Positions 1 through 11,427 of a DNA stretch of 64,000 nt are shown here, one piece after another. This DNA comes from Uloborus plumipes. Taxonomy: Eukaryota > Arthropoda > Arachnida > Araneae > Uloboridae. Numbering within the stretch: position 1 is the stretch's first letter; each line of letters begins with the position of its first letter. Position numbers and translations under genes: made by a program. The stretch is taken from assembly GCA_038373865.1 (NCBI GenBank), contig JAXGGA010002982.1, positions 46,923-110,922 of the forward strand, written 5' to 3'. The notes under the pieces are model-generated. The model did no database searches. It had not been told where the DNA came from and saw only the letters and a list, made by a program, of their open reading frames with translations.

Positions 1-23
1 ATGATGGGCTTTCATATGGTTAC

Positions 24-2446
24 CAGTGGCGGCGCTAGCTATGGGGCAGGGGGGGCAATTGCCCCCCCGTCGGAAACGTCTTGCCCCCCCATCGGGGAAA
101 ATTTCTAACTTCGTCGGGGAAAAAATTTCCGACGATCAAATTTTCCGACAGAAATCTAAGTGCCGAAATCTCTTCTGATTCCGACAGACCAGTAAAATAA
201 TTTCAATAAAATCATTCAACTGAAAAAACTTTATTTTTTTTAAGATATTCCCATTGTTCAACTAAGTACGCAATTCCCAGACTAATTTCGAACACGAGAA
301 CCTTCAGGACTCTACCATCGAGTTGCTGCCATCGTATCTCTTTTGGATGAACGTAAGTTCTGTTGGAGAAGGTTATTTTTGTTCAGGTAGAAAAGGACAA
401 ATCTTCCCCTTTCGTTTTCTAACCAGAGGTCCCACCCGTAAACCGCCAGCAGCGTGGCAAGTCTTTCTGAGCACTTTCTGAGAATCTGATAGACCAGCCG
501 CTAGACACGTGTTTCTCTCAAAAGGAGGGCTGATGATACTCGGGAAGAAAGGAAAAGACATCCCTCCCCTGGTGAAGGGGCTGGCTATCTCCCTCAGGCA
601 GGACTCCGGAATTGCGAGAGTCGCCAGAATCACTATTGTACGATTGTGCATCGTTAGACAGTTTTAATTAGTGTAACACGAGTAACAGGTGTCGGTCGGC
701 GGGGGGGGGGGGGGTGATTTTTGGCGGGAACTTGAAGCAAGTCTTTGGCTTCAGACACTTCAGAGAATAGCAGAAAGAGCAGTTTAGAAAGAAAGACGTT
801 TTCGTCGAAAGAAATTTTTCCGCCGGTCATTCCTTTCTCTCCATCATCGGCGTGTCGATCTCCTTTGTGGTGTGGATCTCCTGTTGTCTTTGAACCTTGA
901 TAGGTTGACTGAAACGTTTTCCTTCATCAACAAGGTAACAAGCAGAAATTATTATGGTTTGCTTTAAATTTCCTTTTTTTTATTAAAATGCATGTGTTCT
1001 TTGTTTTAAAATACATGTCAATAAATGGGAAGCATATCTATAAAGCGTAGCAAACGCTTTAATTAACTGTCGCATTATGAGATTACCGTTATATGATTTT
1101 TCCATTAATATATTAAATGATAGTAGCAGAATGTAACTGCTGTTGGTTGTTTGTAATGCCTTTATAACATTTGATCTAAAAGTAAAAATTAATTGCACCT
1201 GCATTAATTTTAAATGTTATACTGTGCGCAAAAAAAAAAATAGTTTTCTTGCACTTTAGAAAACATATTTTTTCTTTTCTTTGGTTCGAATTTTAAGCAA
1301 ATAGGTAAACAAATGGAATCACACTGTTGCGCACTTCTTTAACATAGGGCGGTTCTCCCGGTCCCCTGCCAGTTTTTCATTTAAGGAGTCGTCAATGTCA
1401 TTTTGCATATAAAAAAAGGGAAAAACCTTCCCAGTATTAAAAAATAAATAAAATGTATAGAAAGACATGAATCAAGATGATTAAGTTTTTTTTCTGTAAA
1501 ATTTCGATAGGAAATGTGATCTTTAAATCTTAATTAAGGATTTCCTGTAATCTAACTTCTGACTAAAGAAATATTATTTTCGAATGTTTTTTAACCGAAA
1601 GGAAAAGTAACATCATAGAAACCTTTGCGAGCAGCAGTTGAAATAAATAAATAGTAACAATAATAAAAATCGTGATTGCTTCATCGGGGCAGCTGACCAG
1701 AGCCATCACCGAGAGTCAAACTGGGCGATTTTTTATCAGTTAGGTCACCGGGCCGCCTCCCTCATCTGACAAAGGTTGGCTTCCCGTTTTTCTTAATGGG
1801 AAAAAATCAAGAAATAGGAAATTTTAAAATTACTCCCCCCCCCCCCAAGAAACAACAACAACCTATAAAGCCAACTAGATTTTCAAAAACGTTGTCGAAA
1901 AGAAGCACATAATTTTTTTTTTGGGGGGGGGGGGGCAATTTTGAATAATTTTTAGGAGAGTCTCTGTATCACAACCCTTACCCTATCGCCGTCAAAGGCG
2001 CCGAATAATTGCGTTTTTAGGAGTTAATCTTAAGAATATTTCGGGGAAGAGTCCCGAACCAAACGATGCCCCTGTACTTTTTTTTTTATAAGAAGCCGCT
2101 TTATTTCTCAAAAATAGAAACTGTGAACAAGTGGTTCTGATTAAAAATTATACCACTCGTGGTCCCTCTCCAATTAAGAAATCTGCAATAAAACTCTGCA
2201 ACTTAGTCAAAAATTGCCAACAAATGGGATTTTTAGACTTAAAACTAAAAAATATATATATATCCAGTGCAGTGCGCCATCTACATAATTAAAGATTGTC
2301 TAAAATAGCGTTTTTAGGACTTGAATTTCAAAATAACTGCATATTATAAGAAACTCAGTTTTCGTAACTAAATTTTTTAATTATACCTGTGCCCCCCTGT
2401 CGGGCAAGCTTGCCCCCCTGTCGGGCATTTCCTAGCGCCACCTCTG
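24..2446. mobile_element. Possible non-autonomous DNA transposon, short terminal inverted repeats
   Basis: The left end reads CAGTGGCGGCGCTAG (24-38). The right end reads CTAGCGCCACCTCTG (2432-2446), a near match in inverted orientation. Next to each end are C- or G-rich blocks of the type GCCCCCCNGTCGG (about 60-85 and 2390-2428), which look like shared subterminal repeats. I see no transposase in the interior. Two weak ORFs on the minus strand (373-651 and 983-1204) match nothing I recognise and are not called as genes. I found no clear target-site duplication, so the element call is tentative. Confidence 0.4.
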
Positions 2447-2978
2447 TCAATTTGAGAATATTTTCCCTACAGCTTTCCAGTGAAGCTTGAATAAAAAAGC
2501 GAGTTTTAAAGTTTGTTGGTTAATGGTGATCAGGACAGAGGTGATTTAGTACATTATGATTGCCTGACACCATGCCTAAAACCATGTGATTTTTTTTCTG
2601 TGGGGATAAAAGGATGCTTTGTTTATACGTGCCTTACCTGCTAGTCATGTCATGACTAACTGAAAAACTAGAGATCCCTGCAGCAATTGCTTCTATGACT
2701 GCATACATGCTACAACTTGTATGGCATGAATTTGAATATAGTTTATTTATGGTTCAGATGCTTGGAGGAGGAGATATAGAACATCTTTAGAATGTTTTGA
2801 ATATGTAAAAAATCGTTTTTGTACCATTTTTACTCATAGAAATATAAACGTTTGAAACCCCACTATTCCCATGCATCAACCTGTACTCAGTCCCGTCATT
2901 TCGAAATTTTCCAAGGGTAATCAAAGCTTGTATACTAAATGCAAATTATACTGTAAAACAACAAAACCCACGCCTGGT
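2447..2978. other. Non-coding, no feature seen
   Basis: AT-rich sequence between two putative transposon ends. I see no ORF, tRNA or clear repeat. It is most simply part of an IFT80 intron or 5' flank. Confidence 0.4.
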
Positions 2979-3218
2979 TATAGGGTATACCGACCAGTGA
3001 ATGACCACTTCGCAGTGTTTCTTAAAAAAATAAGGTTCTAAATTATTTTTTTTTAGATAAATTGGCTTCAATAGCTTTCTTCCATCAAATTCTGAGCTAT
3101 CTGATACCTAATTGATTATTTTGGTCATGTATTTTTCTAGTAAAAAATTATAGAATGTTTACAGCCGTGCGCCATTTCTTTTTCTGTTCTAAAATAATAA
3201 GGATGGTTTTGTGTATAC

Positions 3219-4162
3219 GGGTCATTCCGACGAAAATGGTACAAATCATGTCTGAAACTCTTTGCTTAAGATTAACAATTTAAATAATTTCCACCAACTA
3301 ATCATATTTTTTTTTATTGAGTTTCGATTTATTTGTGTATAATGAAGTGTAAATAACTAGTACATGACTCATTTATGAAAGGATTTTAAATATTTCGATC
3401 ACTTTGGTTAACAGAGTGGACATATAACAGAGTGGACAAATAAGCCTTTAAAAATATCTGTATAATCACAAAAAAAAGTTAGAATCACAGAACAAGCATA
3501 AAGTGGAACAAACAGCCTAAAACTGTAAGTCTGTCTGCAATTTCAAGAAAAAATCTATTTTTTTTATCATGAAATCGGCTCTAACAGAGTGGACATCCAA
3601 CAGTCCAAATTAACTTCCATAAGAAAAGAATTAGGCTCACCCTGGTTGTTGACTACATAATTCAATGAAGCAAGCTAATTACGGCAGTTATACTACCTAT
3701 ATTTTTAAAAAAATATATCAGATTGAATGCAATAGTTTATTTTATTTCCAAAAGGCATATAACAGAGTGGACAATTCGAAACATAGAAAATCTAGGGACA
3801 TGGATAAATAATAGTGTTTTTTGATGAAATTTTTTTTCATTTGCGTAATAATCTGCAGAAATGGTGTCAGAAGCATCTTTTGTGCAATACAGTGTCATTT
3901 ATTTTGTTGTTACATTTCAGCTTAATTTTAAATCACATTTAAAACTCTAACAATTTGAAGCTGGGACACGTCATTTTCTCCTTAATAATTTTTTTTTGTG
4001 TCATTTCTAAATGGATTATACCAAATCAATTGATACTTGACGGCACAAAATTAAATGGAGAACCAATAAAAAATACACTTAATGGGTGGTTGTTATTAAA
4101 ATTGATTTTAAAAAATTCTAAAGTCTCGGACATGATTTGTACCATTTTCGTCGGAATGACCC
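3219..4162. mobile_element. Non-autonomous DNA element with GGGTCATTCCGACGAAAATG ends, TA target site
   Basis: Nearly perfect inverted repeats of about 35 bp begin GGGTCATTCCGACGAAAATG at 3220 and end in the reverse complement near 4162. TA flanks both sides, as in Tc1/mariner-type insertions. The interior has at least four scattered copies of AACAGAGTGGACA (3411, 3427, 3584, 3760). A small ORF at 3955-4254 (+) runs into the right end and is not credible as a gene. A diverged copy of the same left end is at 24586-24680. Confidence 0.7.
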
Positions 4163-4439
4163 ATACAACTACTTTGATTCGCATTAATTGTATTTATAAA
4201 TTAATTTTTTTCATTATACAAAAGAATCATTTAGTATGTATATTCAGGGTATGATTTTCATTGTTTCAATCTTTATAGAATGTGTAGATTTTAGCTTTAC
4301 GGGGTGGTCACTCACTGGGTCAGAAAAACTCTGAAAAGCCAGTGAATGACCAGCTGTTCATTCACTGGGATTTTAATGTTGTTTTGAAAAATTAAAGAAA
4401 ACTACTGCGGTTTTTATTGCTTTAATTCATCTTACACAT

Positions 4440-4620
4440 TAACAGCTGAGCATACAGAAAACCTCTTAGAGCGGCCACCTCTACTAAGTGGACCCCTCTT
4501 AACGGCCAATTTTTCGTGGCACGAATATTTTACCCAATGGACCTAATGTTAAAATTTCCCCTTGCAGTGACAACCCCCCAACCCCTCCGAACGGCCACTG
4601 AGTTGTTCGTCACTTCAGTT
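4440..4620. repeat. Fragment resembling a Tigger-like terminus (GCGGCCACCTCT)
   Basis: The stretch has alternating GCGGCCACCTCTACTAAGTG and CCTCTTAACGGCC blocks like the ends of many pogo/Tigger elements. Only one end is visible, so this is a fragment at most. Confidence 0.3.
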
Positions 4621-5064
4621 TTTCAAAAAATATATGCTCGCCTCCTGTTTTTAATCCTTTCGTCACATTTTTGACTGTCATCTCTCTAGAAGTAATGCCA
4701 GCATTCAGACAAAATTCGATATTTAGGTACGGTTGCCCAGAGAACCATCATGCGAATAGTGTAATAATGCAAAAAGTTTAAATAGTTAGCAATCGAAAGA
4801 ACATATCAAGACATCTTTGGGGGGGAGGAGATTTATTTGCCCTCGTCAGCCCAATGTCGAGATATAATTTTATGAAGTCTGGCGAAGTTTTTTTAAAAAA
4901 GGGTTAAATTAAAGACTTGTCGAGAAATTGATCACCCATTTTAACCGTTTGCATGTTCATGACGGCTATTTACAAATCACGTAAAAGATTTTTGTCGTTT
5001 TACGCTGAAACTCGCTAAATTTGGAATATTTTCAAAAACATTTCGGCGGATTTTAAAACCTTAC

Positions 5065-5190
5065 CTGCCACCAAGGGCTCGTGCAATCCGACTGCAGCAG
5101 GTTGATGCACTTCGGGTTTTCAGCGAAGCACACGACTAGAACAATTTCATTCTCAACAATGTATTTCGGGGGCTTCACGGTGGTCAGCAT
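5065..5190 (-). CDS. Orphan candidate first coding exon, unknown protein
   Basis: On the minus strand an ATG at 5190 opens 42 codons that run without a stop to a consensus donor (CAG|GTAAGG, 5065/5064). The peptide starts MLTTVKPPKYIVENEIVLVV and contains four cysteines and a C-terminal tryptophan pair. Base composition is clearly richer in G+C than the surroundings and codon use looks coding. I do not recognise the family, and I found no matching downstream exon at lower coordinates, so it could be a lone exon left by rearrangement or one belonging to the large 2979-18870 element. It lies outside the 11.9-kb transposon but inside the larger inverted ends. Confidence 0.3.
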
Positions 5191-5954
5191 GGTGGCCTCT
5201 TGAACCGATGCATTTTATATTAGAAGAGGCTCGCTAAGATCCTTTTTTGAGATTGACGTTTTCCCTCGGACCGAGTCAAAAAACTACCTAAGCTACTCGC
5301 TTTCCGTGCTTGACATTCCCGTCTACAAGCTACTTTTGTGTTGAAAAATTTTGACAAAGAGAGGGGTTGAGAATTAGAGAAAGCTTGGTTTTGGAAGGGA
5401 AGAACCAGAGGGAGAATTTATGACTGTGCCAAATTCTCCCTTTGTTTCTTTCATTCGAATTTGCTATTGCCCACGCAGACGTGCTTAAGAATTTACATTT
5501 TAATGAAAAGCTCTGCTTAATAAATTCGGACAAATATGTAAAGTAACCAAACATATGAACTTAAAAATTACGAATCTTTCGATACCTAGTTCGATGTTCA
5601 GTTCACTGGCTTTCGGGAGAAGTAAGAAAAACATAGATTGATACATACATACACTCAGTTTTTACAAAAAAATATTTTGATGACAGGGTCACGAGGTCAA
5701 ATAACTTTTGTGCGTCGCATTTTAGACATTTTCCAGCACATATAAAGAAATGGTAAACGTGGAGAGTAGTTCTTTCAAATGTAAAGAAAATGAGGAACCT
5801 GCATGCTCCGGGTAATTGCGAAATGTTGACTGTTTTCAACAGTCTATAACTTAAAACTCCCAAAAATCAACTCAGTTTTTTCAAAACTGACTTGGATTTT
5901 TTAAAATTTTAACTTAGAATTCGCTTAAAACGAAACTAAGTTCACGTGACACTA

Positions 5955-6146
5955 AAAGAGGCGGAGCTTGCTGGGACGTCACAATTCACGCCGCTCTCTC
6001 CCAGCTCCTGCGCATGAGATCGCTGTTAGCGTGCCGTTGGACTCGAGTGTTGTTGTCAAGCGAATTTGTTTTTATTTTGATTATCTTATATTTTCATTCG
6101 GCAAATAGGTTTTTAATTTTATTATAGATTTGTATTGAGAAATATA
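5955..6146 (+). promoter_or_regulatory. Left promoter block of the transposon (CRE-like + CCCAGCTCCT)
   Basis: A GACGTCAC motif (5975-5982) is followed by AATTCACG and, about 20 bases on, CCCAGCTCCT. The same block occurs inverted at 17512-17540, in front of the other gene. It lies about 170 bases upstream of the nuclease ATG. CREB/ATF factors bind TGACGTCA-type sites, so promoter function is an inference from position and duplication. Confidence 0.45.
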
Positions 6147-7948
6147 ATGCAGATTGAGAAGGATTTCGTGAAAGGTCAATCTGACAATCTGCCGAAGGTC
6201 GATTCTTTCGCGATGTTTTCATTTTTAGGGGACAATCCAGATTTCTTCAGTGCTGAAATCAAGGGCGTTAAAATGATGCGGTAAGTACACTTCTTGACAT
6301 TCTTAAAATACATTTATGTATATTGTAACTAAGATTCACATAGTAAACTTCCTATTATTGCACAATTGTACTTGATCAGCTTGTTTTCAGTACTTATAGA
6401 TTTTAAAATGCATCGTGCTTTGGTGTGTTGCATACCAAGATACAACAAAATTCGGACAAAAATATTCAGATAAAAAAATTAGAAGATAAAGTTAAGTTAA
6501 TAACTTTTTAACATTTTCTGACGAATTTCGCGTTTTTTTTTAAACAATGTGTTGCACCCAGACCAAAAAAAGAGGCAGGTTGCTTCCAGATTAAAAGGAC
6601 ATTTAACTAAATTAAAGGGCACTTTTGACTAGAAACTTTGCACAGTAAGAAGGTTTTTTTTCTGCACATTTTTTGCGTGCAAAATCCAAGTGTTGAGAAA
6701 AAGATTGTAAATTCTTAGGGAAAGGAAATATTTGGGGGAAAAAAGAAATTGGAGAAATTTAATTTCGATCTGTGGGAAACTGAACCTTGAAAAATGCAAT
6801 TAAAGTATTTTAATAACCAGTGTGTTACTTTTGTGCTACCAAGTGGTACTTTGTACATCTCGACTCTAATAATAAATATATTATGTTTACAACTTATATA
6901 ACAGTTATGTCACATAACAGAGGAATCTTGCTAGAATGAACTTTTGTTGTGAACTTTTTATTGGTTCCGTCCAACCCCCATTTCGATTAAATTTCATTTT
7001 GTACGTTCATAGTGAACAGTGAAGAAATCAAAGTTTTTTATGTACCGTATTATCCCGCATTAGTCGGCATGCCGCAAAATTCGAGGGTCAGCAGGTTTTT
7101 TATAACCCTTGCCTGGTCCTTTCCGGCATGCCGGGAAAAACAAGATAAAAAGTATATTTAACTTTAAAAATAACATAAGTTATTTTCTGTGTACTAGGCA
7201 CACTCACTGCACTTTTTTAAAATCAAAATTGAACTACAGTTAGACCCCCTGTACACCTCTTGTGTGCGCCATTAATCCCTATCACTATTTTCACATGTTA
7301 AGGAAAATATTTTTTCAAGGAATTTGGAATGGTTATAGCCAACTTATTATTGAATCTGGAGTCTGTTCACAAAAATGGAATGAAATTTCTCATTTTACCC
7401 AATAATAAAATATGAGCAATATGTTTTTTAATACAGTGAGATTTGCTGTTTAATACTTTTAAAGAATTCACTGTGATCTCCATTAGGGCACTGTTATTGG
7501 TATTAGCTAATGGTTAGGTTACAAATGGTTGCATTTCCTTAAGTTTAACTGTTGTTAAAATGTGCAGTTTTGATTTTACTCTAATGAAACTAAATTTCAA
7601 TTTAAGGTCTGGACGTGAAAATTATGGCGACAATGCTATTGGAAATGTTCAAGTTAGACGGCAGGCTAATATTTGCACTGTGAGAGCGAAAATCACGCCA
7701 GAGCACAGAGTACGTGAAAAACCATACACAGTGGAATTAATAGTGGATGAGAAAGAAGAAACAATTATGTCTGTTCAATGTCAAGTTTGTACTGCATCAC
7801 TGGGTAAATTTTTCTCTTGTTTATTGTAGGGTTCCGGTTTACTGATGGGCATTTATGAGTTGGTGCAAATTCCAAATATGCCTAAATTTGAGTTTTTTCT
7901 TGATGATGTGCTATGTATCGATTATGTCCAGTAGTACATAGAGGGCTA

Positions 7949-8094
7949 CATGGGCGGATTTATGGGGGTCAAGGGGGGGGGGGCACTTCCCTCCAGGATT
8001 TCTGTCTTCAAAGTCTTTTTCACTATCGGAATGTGAAATTCCGATAGTAAAAAAAACCTTGCCCTCCAAGGTTTGTGTCCTAAATCCGCCTATC
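7949..8094. mobile_element. hAT-type MITE with 8-bp target duplication GAGGGCTA
   Basis: Inverted ends around GGGCGGATTTA (left) and TAAATCCGCC (right). The flanking 8-mers GAGGGCTA at 7941-7948 and 8095-8102 are identical, the length typical of hAT insertions. It sits in intron 2 of the YqaJ gene and has no coding capacity. Confidence 0.75.
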
Positions 8095-8750
8095 GAGGGC
8101 TATAGCAAAAGGGGGAAGGAAACAGATTATCCCTTCTCTCAAGCCCAAGGTTTCAATGCGACTGACAATCCCAATATGTTATTTTATGTAAAGGTAAAGA
8201 TTGTTATGATCAGAAATCGAACATTTAAAAAAATAAATTTTGACTGCAGTAAGTACATAAAGCCTGAAATTATGTTACTGAGAAATACGCCTTCATTTTT
8301 CAACCAATTTAGAAAATCTATTTGTTACAATAACAATTTTCCCATGAAGATCAAACAACTCATGAAGCACAGTGCTCAAAATTGTTACTACTCCCAGACC
8401 AGTGAAATTCACCTCAGATGTGATAAAAAAATGTAGTTATTTAGCATTAAATTTAATAGGGACCAGTTTTGTTGTCTGCGGACCAGTGTATATTAATTGT
8501 TGTTGATACTAAATCGCTTAGGTACCAGAGTCTGAGTAAATAAATCTGCCAGATTAATGACAGAAAATTGTTGTCTGTGCCCTTATAAAGATTGTTTTAC
8601 TTCAAGAAATAAGTCTAGAGTGCTCACACCTTAGGCCAGTTGATTATAAAAATTGCTCATACTTCACCAAATTGTTATCAGCATTATCTTAAAACTAAGT
8701 TTTGGTGTAGGTACTGTCTTCTTTCTTTGCTACACCACTTTTACAAACTA

Positions 8751-8929
8751 CCGTAAAATCCCGAAAGTAACCCCCCTATCGATTATAACCCCCCTCCCCT
8801 TTTTTCCAGAAGTGAAATTACTCTTTTACCCTGAATATACTGTATAAAAAATCTCGATTATAACCTCCCCATCTGAAATTTGACAGTTTAGTTTTGAAAA
8901 TAGGGGGGGTTATTTTCAGGATTTTACAG
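8751..8929. mobile_element. MITE with GTAAAATCCNGAAANTAACC ends, TA target
   Basis: The left end CCGTAAAATCCCGAAAGTAA and the right end (reverse complement CTGTAAAATCCTGAAAATAA) are flanked by TA on both sides. A near-identical copy lies at 63619-63795. It is inserted in intron 2 of the YqaJ gene. Confidence 0.75.
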
Positions 8930-10054
8930 TAAGTAAGAAATGCATGCTGTATTTGTTGGTATCACCATACTTATTATTGTGGAAAAGTATGTACTAATAT
9001 TTCTGTAGAATAGAAATGTTCAATGTTTTTATTATTCAAACTCTAAAGAATTAACCTTTTTTTTTTTTTTAAATAGGCGGCTGTAAGCATGCAGTTTCTT
9101 TGATCACCTGGGTGCACAGGCGGAGTGAGGAGCCGTCCCCTACTTCAGTGCAGTGCTATTGGAAAAAAGCAAGACTCTCAGAAGTGGGCAGCAAGATTAA
9201 ATTTGTTTATGCAAGAGACATGCCTGCCCCAAACCCTAGCAAAAATGACTCTCCAAACCGTGGAATTTTCCTTCAATCTATAATTGCCCAAAGCAAATTA
9301 TTAAATAGGGAAGGTACTGCTGTAGCCAGATTCTTCCGGGAAGAAAAGGAGGCGGAGAAGTTGTCGGTGCAATTTTTATCCTGGCATTTTTTTACAGCAT
9401 ACCCTGATGGCACCGCTGATGAATTTCTTTCCTACTGCAGTTCACAAATGAGTGAATCTGCCTGCAAAGAAGCAGAATTGAAGAGTGTCGACCAGGCCAA
9501 GAACCCCCTATGGTTCGAGTTGAGGCACGCAAGGATCACTGCCTCAAAAATCTATGAGGCAAGCCATTGCCACACTCCTGACGGATCTCTGTCAGAAACA
9601 CTTTTAGGTGCCAGGAAGGTTCGCGACACAAAGGCTATGAAGAGAGGACGGGAGTTAGAGAGAGTGGTGCAGAAAGTGGTGGAAAAAGAAACTAAAATAA
9701 AATTTAAAAAGTGTGGACTTAAGTTGATTGGCAAAATCCCTGTTCAAGGAGCTTCTGCAGATGGACTAAGTAGCTCCCATGTGCTGGAGGTGAAATGTCC
9801 TGCCTCAAAAAAAGCAATGAGGACATATATTGCTGATGGGGAAGTAAAAAAAAAGGTATGCTGCACAAATACAAATGCAAATGTATGCCAAAAAAAAAGG
9901 TTTGTTTTGTGTGGCTCATCCGGATTTTGAGACATCAAAGAAAGTAATAATTACTGAAATAGAATACGGTCCTAAACTTGCAGAAAACCTTATCTCTGAA
10001 AGCACAAAATTTTGGAAAGTGGCAATTTTTCCAAGCATAAAGAAACATTTTTAA

Positions 10055-11427
10055 AGTATATTATTTTTACATATTTTTTATTTGTCGTCATTATTCACTT
10101 TTCAGTCCTTTTTTTTTTCTGCATTATACTTTGATTCAGAAATGTCATACATGGCGTTCTCTATTAGTAGTTTGACATTTTTAAAAAACATTTCTTTTAG
10201 ATTCCCATACAGTATGCATGTCTGTTCTTGATTTCCTTCTTAGAATTCATTACAAATAGCAGTCATAATTTCACCATTCTATTTTCTTTTGACATTTATT
10301 TATTTCAGTGATTAAGATTTGTCATCATCGTAAATTTGAAGAGCATTGTTTTATTTTTTGCGGAACAATAGGAACTATATTCCATACTTATAAGCCACTC
10401 ATTTATGGTCATAAATCAAATGTTGTATGAGTTACAGAATTAATTAAAATTGTCTCCTTGATGTGTCTAAAAAATTGAGCACAACTGAAGGGACTAATAT
10501 ATACATTAATGTTAAAAGAGTTTCGTGTTTAAGTATTCATACAAAATTGTGCAGAAAACAATAACAACCTCCATATCATTTTATATGTTAACTATATTTT
10601 CATATTAAGCATGTTCTTGTTTTATTTATATGTTAGGATAGTTATTTATAGCTTGAGTAAGTTCCTATAGCCTTTTCCAGAGTTAGGGACTGAATGAAAA
10701 CTTGGAGATAAAATATTTGAGTAATCATGAGTTGACTGTACAAGCAGTTTCACCACTTTTTAAAATTTGTCTTTTATTTTTTGAGTGTAATAAGGTAGCT
10801 AGTACAGTGATTGAAATCATAAATTTATTAATCTCATGCAATAATATCCAACTTGTTTGGTTTTTCTACATTTTCTTGTATATATATTTCGCTACTACTC
10901 CAACTGTGACTCCTATTTACATTAAAATAGGTTTTATGTAATACTCTGAATATTTCATTTAGTTAAGCGACTTGTGTTGTGATCTTTTTATTGCAATATA
11001 TGAAAAAAACATCAAGCCTAACATTTATAATGTAATTGCTAAATCAAGTTTTTAATATCTTTTTAAAAATCAAAAGAAAATATGTTAAAAGAATATCCAG
11101 TCAAGAAAATATAAAGATAAACTATGAAACTTCATGCTTAAACTTTATTCTATAAAGTGTTCAATAAAAGAATACCAGCAGAACTCGACAGACGTTGTCC
11201 TACCTATATCTACATATGGTGGTTTTGATTGCAAAAACCAAAAAGCACTGTAGAAAATGTTGATTAAAAATAGCATATTGATAGGATTTTCTTTAATTTT
11301 TCTTTGTCTAAAGAAATTATGGAAGAATAAGCAATTAAAATTGATAGTTTACAAAAGGACCATCAATAACTTTTTAAAATGCATGGGGAATAACAAAATG
11401 CATTACATGCACAAAAATTTTGGGTAG
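10055..11427. other. AT-rich spacer inside the transposon, no gene seen
   Basis: The region between the nuclease stop and the tandem array has no domain-bearing ORF. A short ORF at 10702-10941 (+) is low-complexity and hydrophobic, and I treat it as chance. Confidence 0.5.

Larger units (their letters stand above)
6147..10054 (+). pseudogene. SWIM-like zinc finger / YqaJ-type exonuclease, transposon-encoded, one frameshift
   Basis: Three exons join cleanly: 6147-6280 (donor GTAAGT), 7607-7803 and 9077-10054. The predicted product is about 435 residues. Near residue 100 a cysteine/histidine cluster (CQVC then GGCKH) forms a SWIM-like zinc finger split by intron 2. The C-terminal half is a YqaJ/lambda-exonuclease-like nuclease: RGRELE, then SADG, then LEVK supply the acidic and lysine residues expected of that metal-dependent core, and all are present. 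The protein would process DNA ends, perhaps during transposition of the host element. After the third motif an A9 run (9846-9854) shifts the frame by one. The unshifted frame stops at 9930, while the next frame continues in homologous-looking sequence to a stop at 10052-10054. This is either a sequencing error in a homopolymer or true decay. It converges with the transposase gene. Confidence 0.75.

Noticed and set aside
373..651. 92-codon minus-strand ORF
   Set aside because: No domain or splice context; lies inside a putative non-autonomous element and looks like chance.
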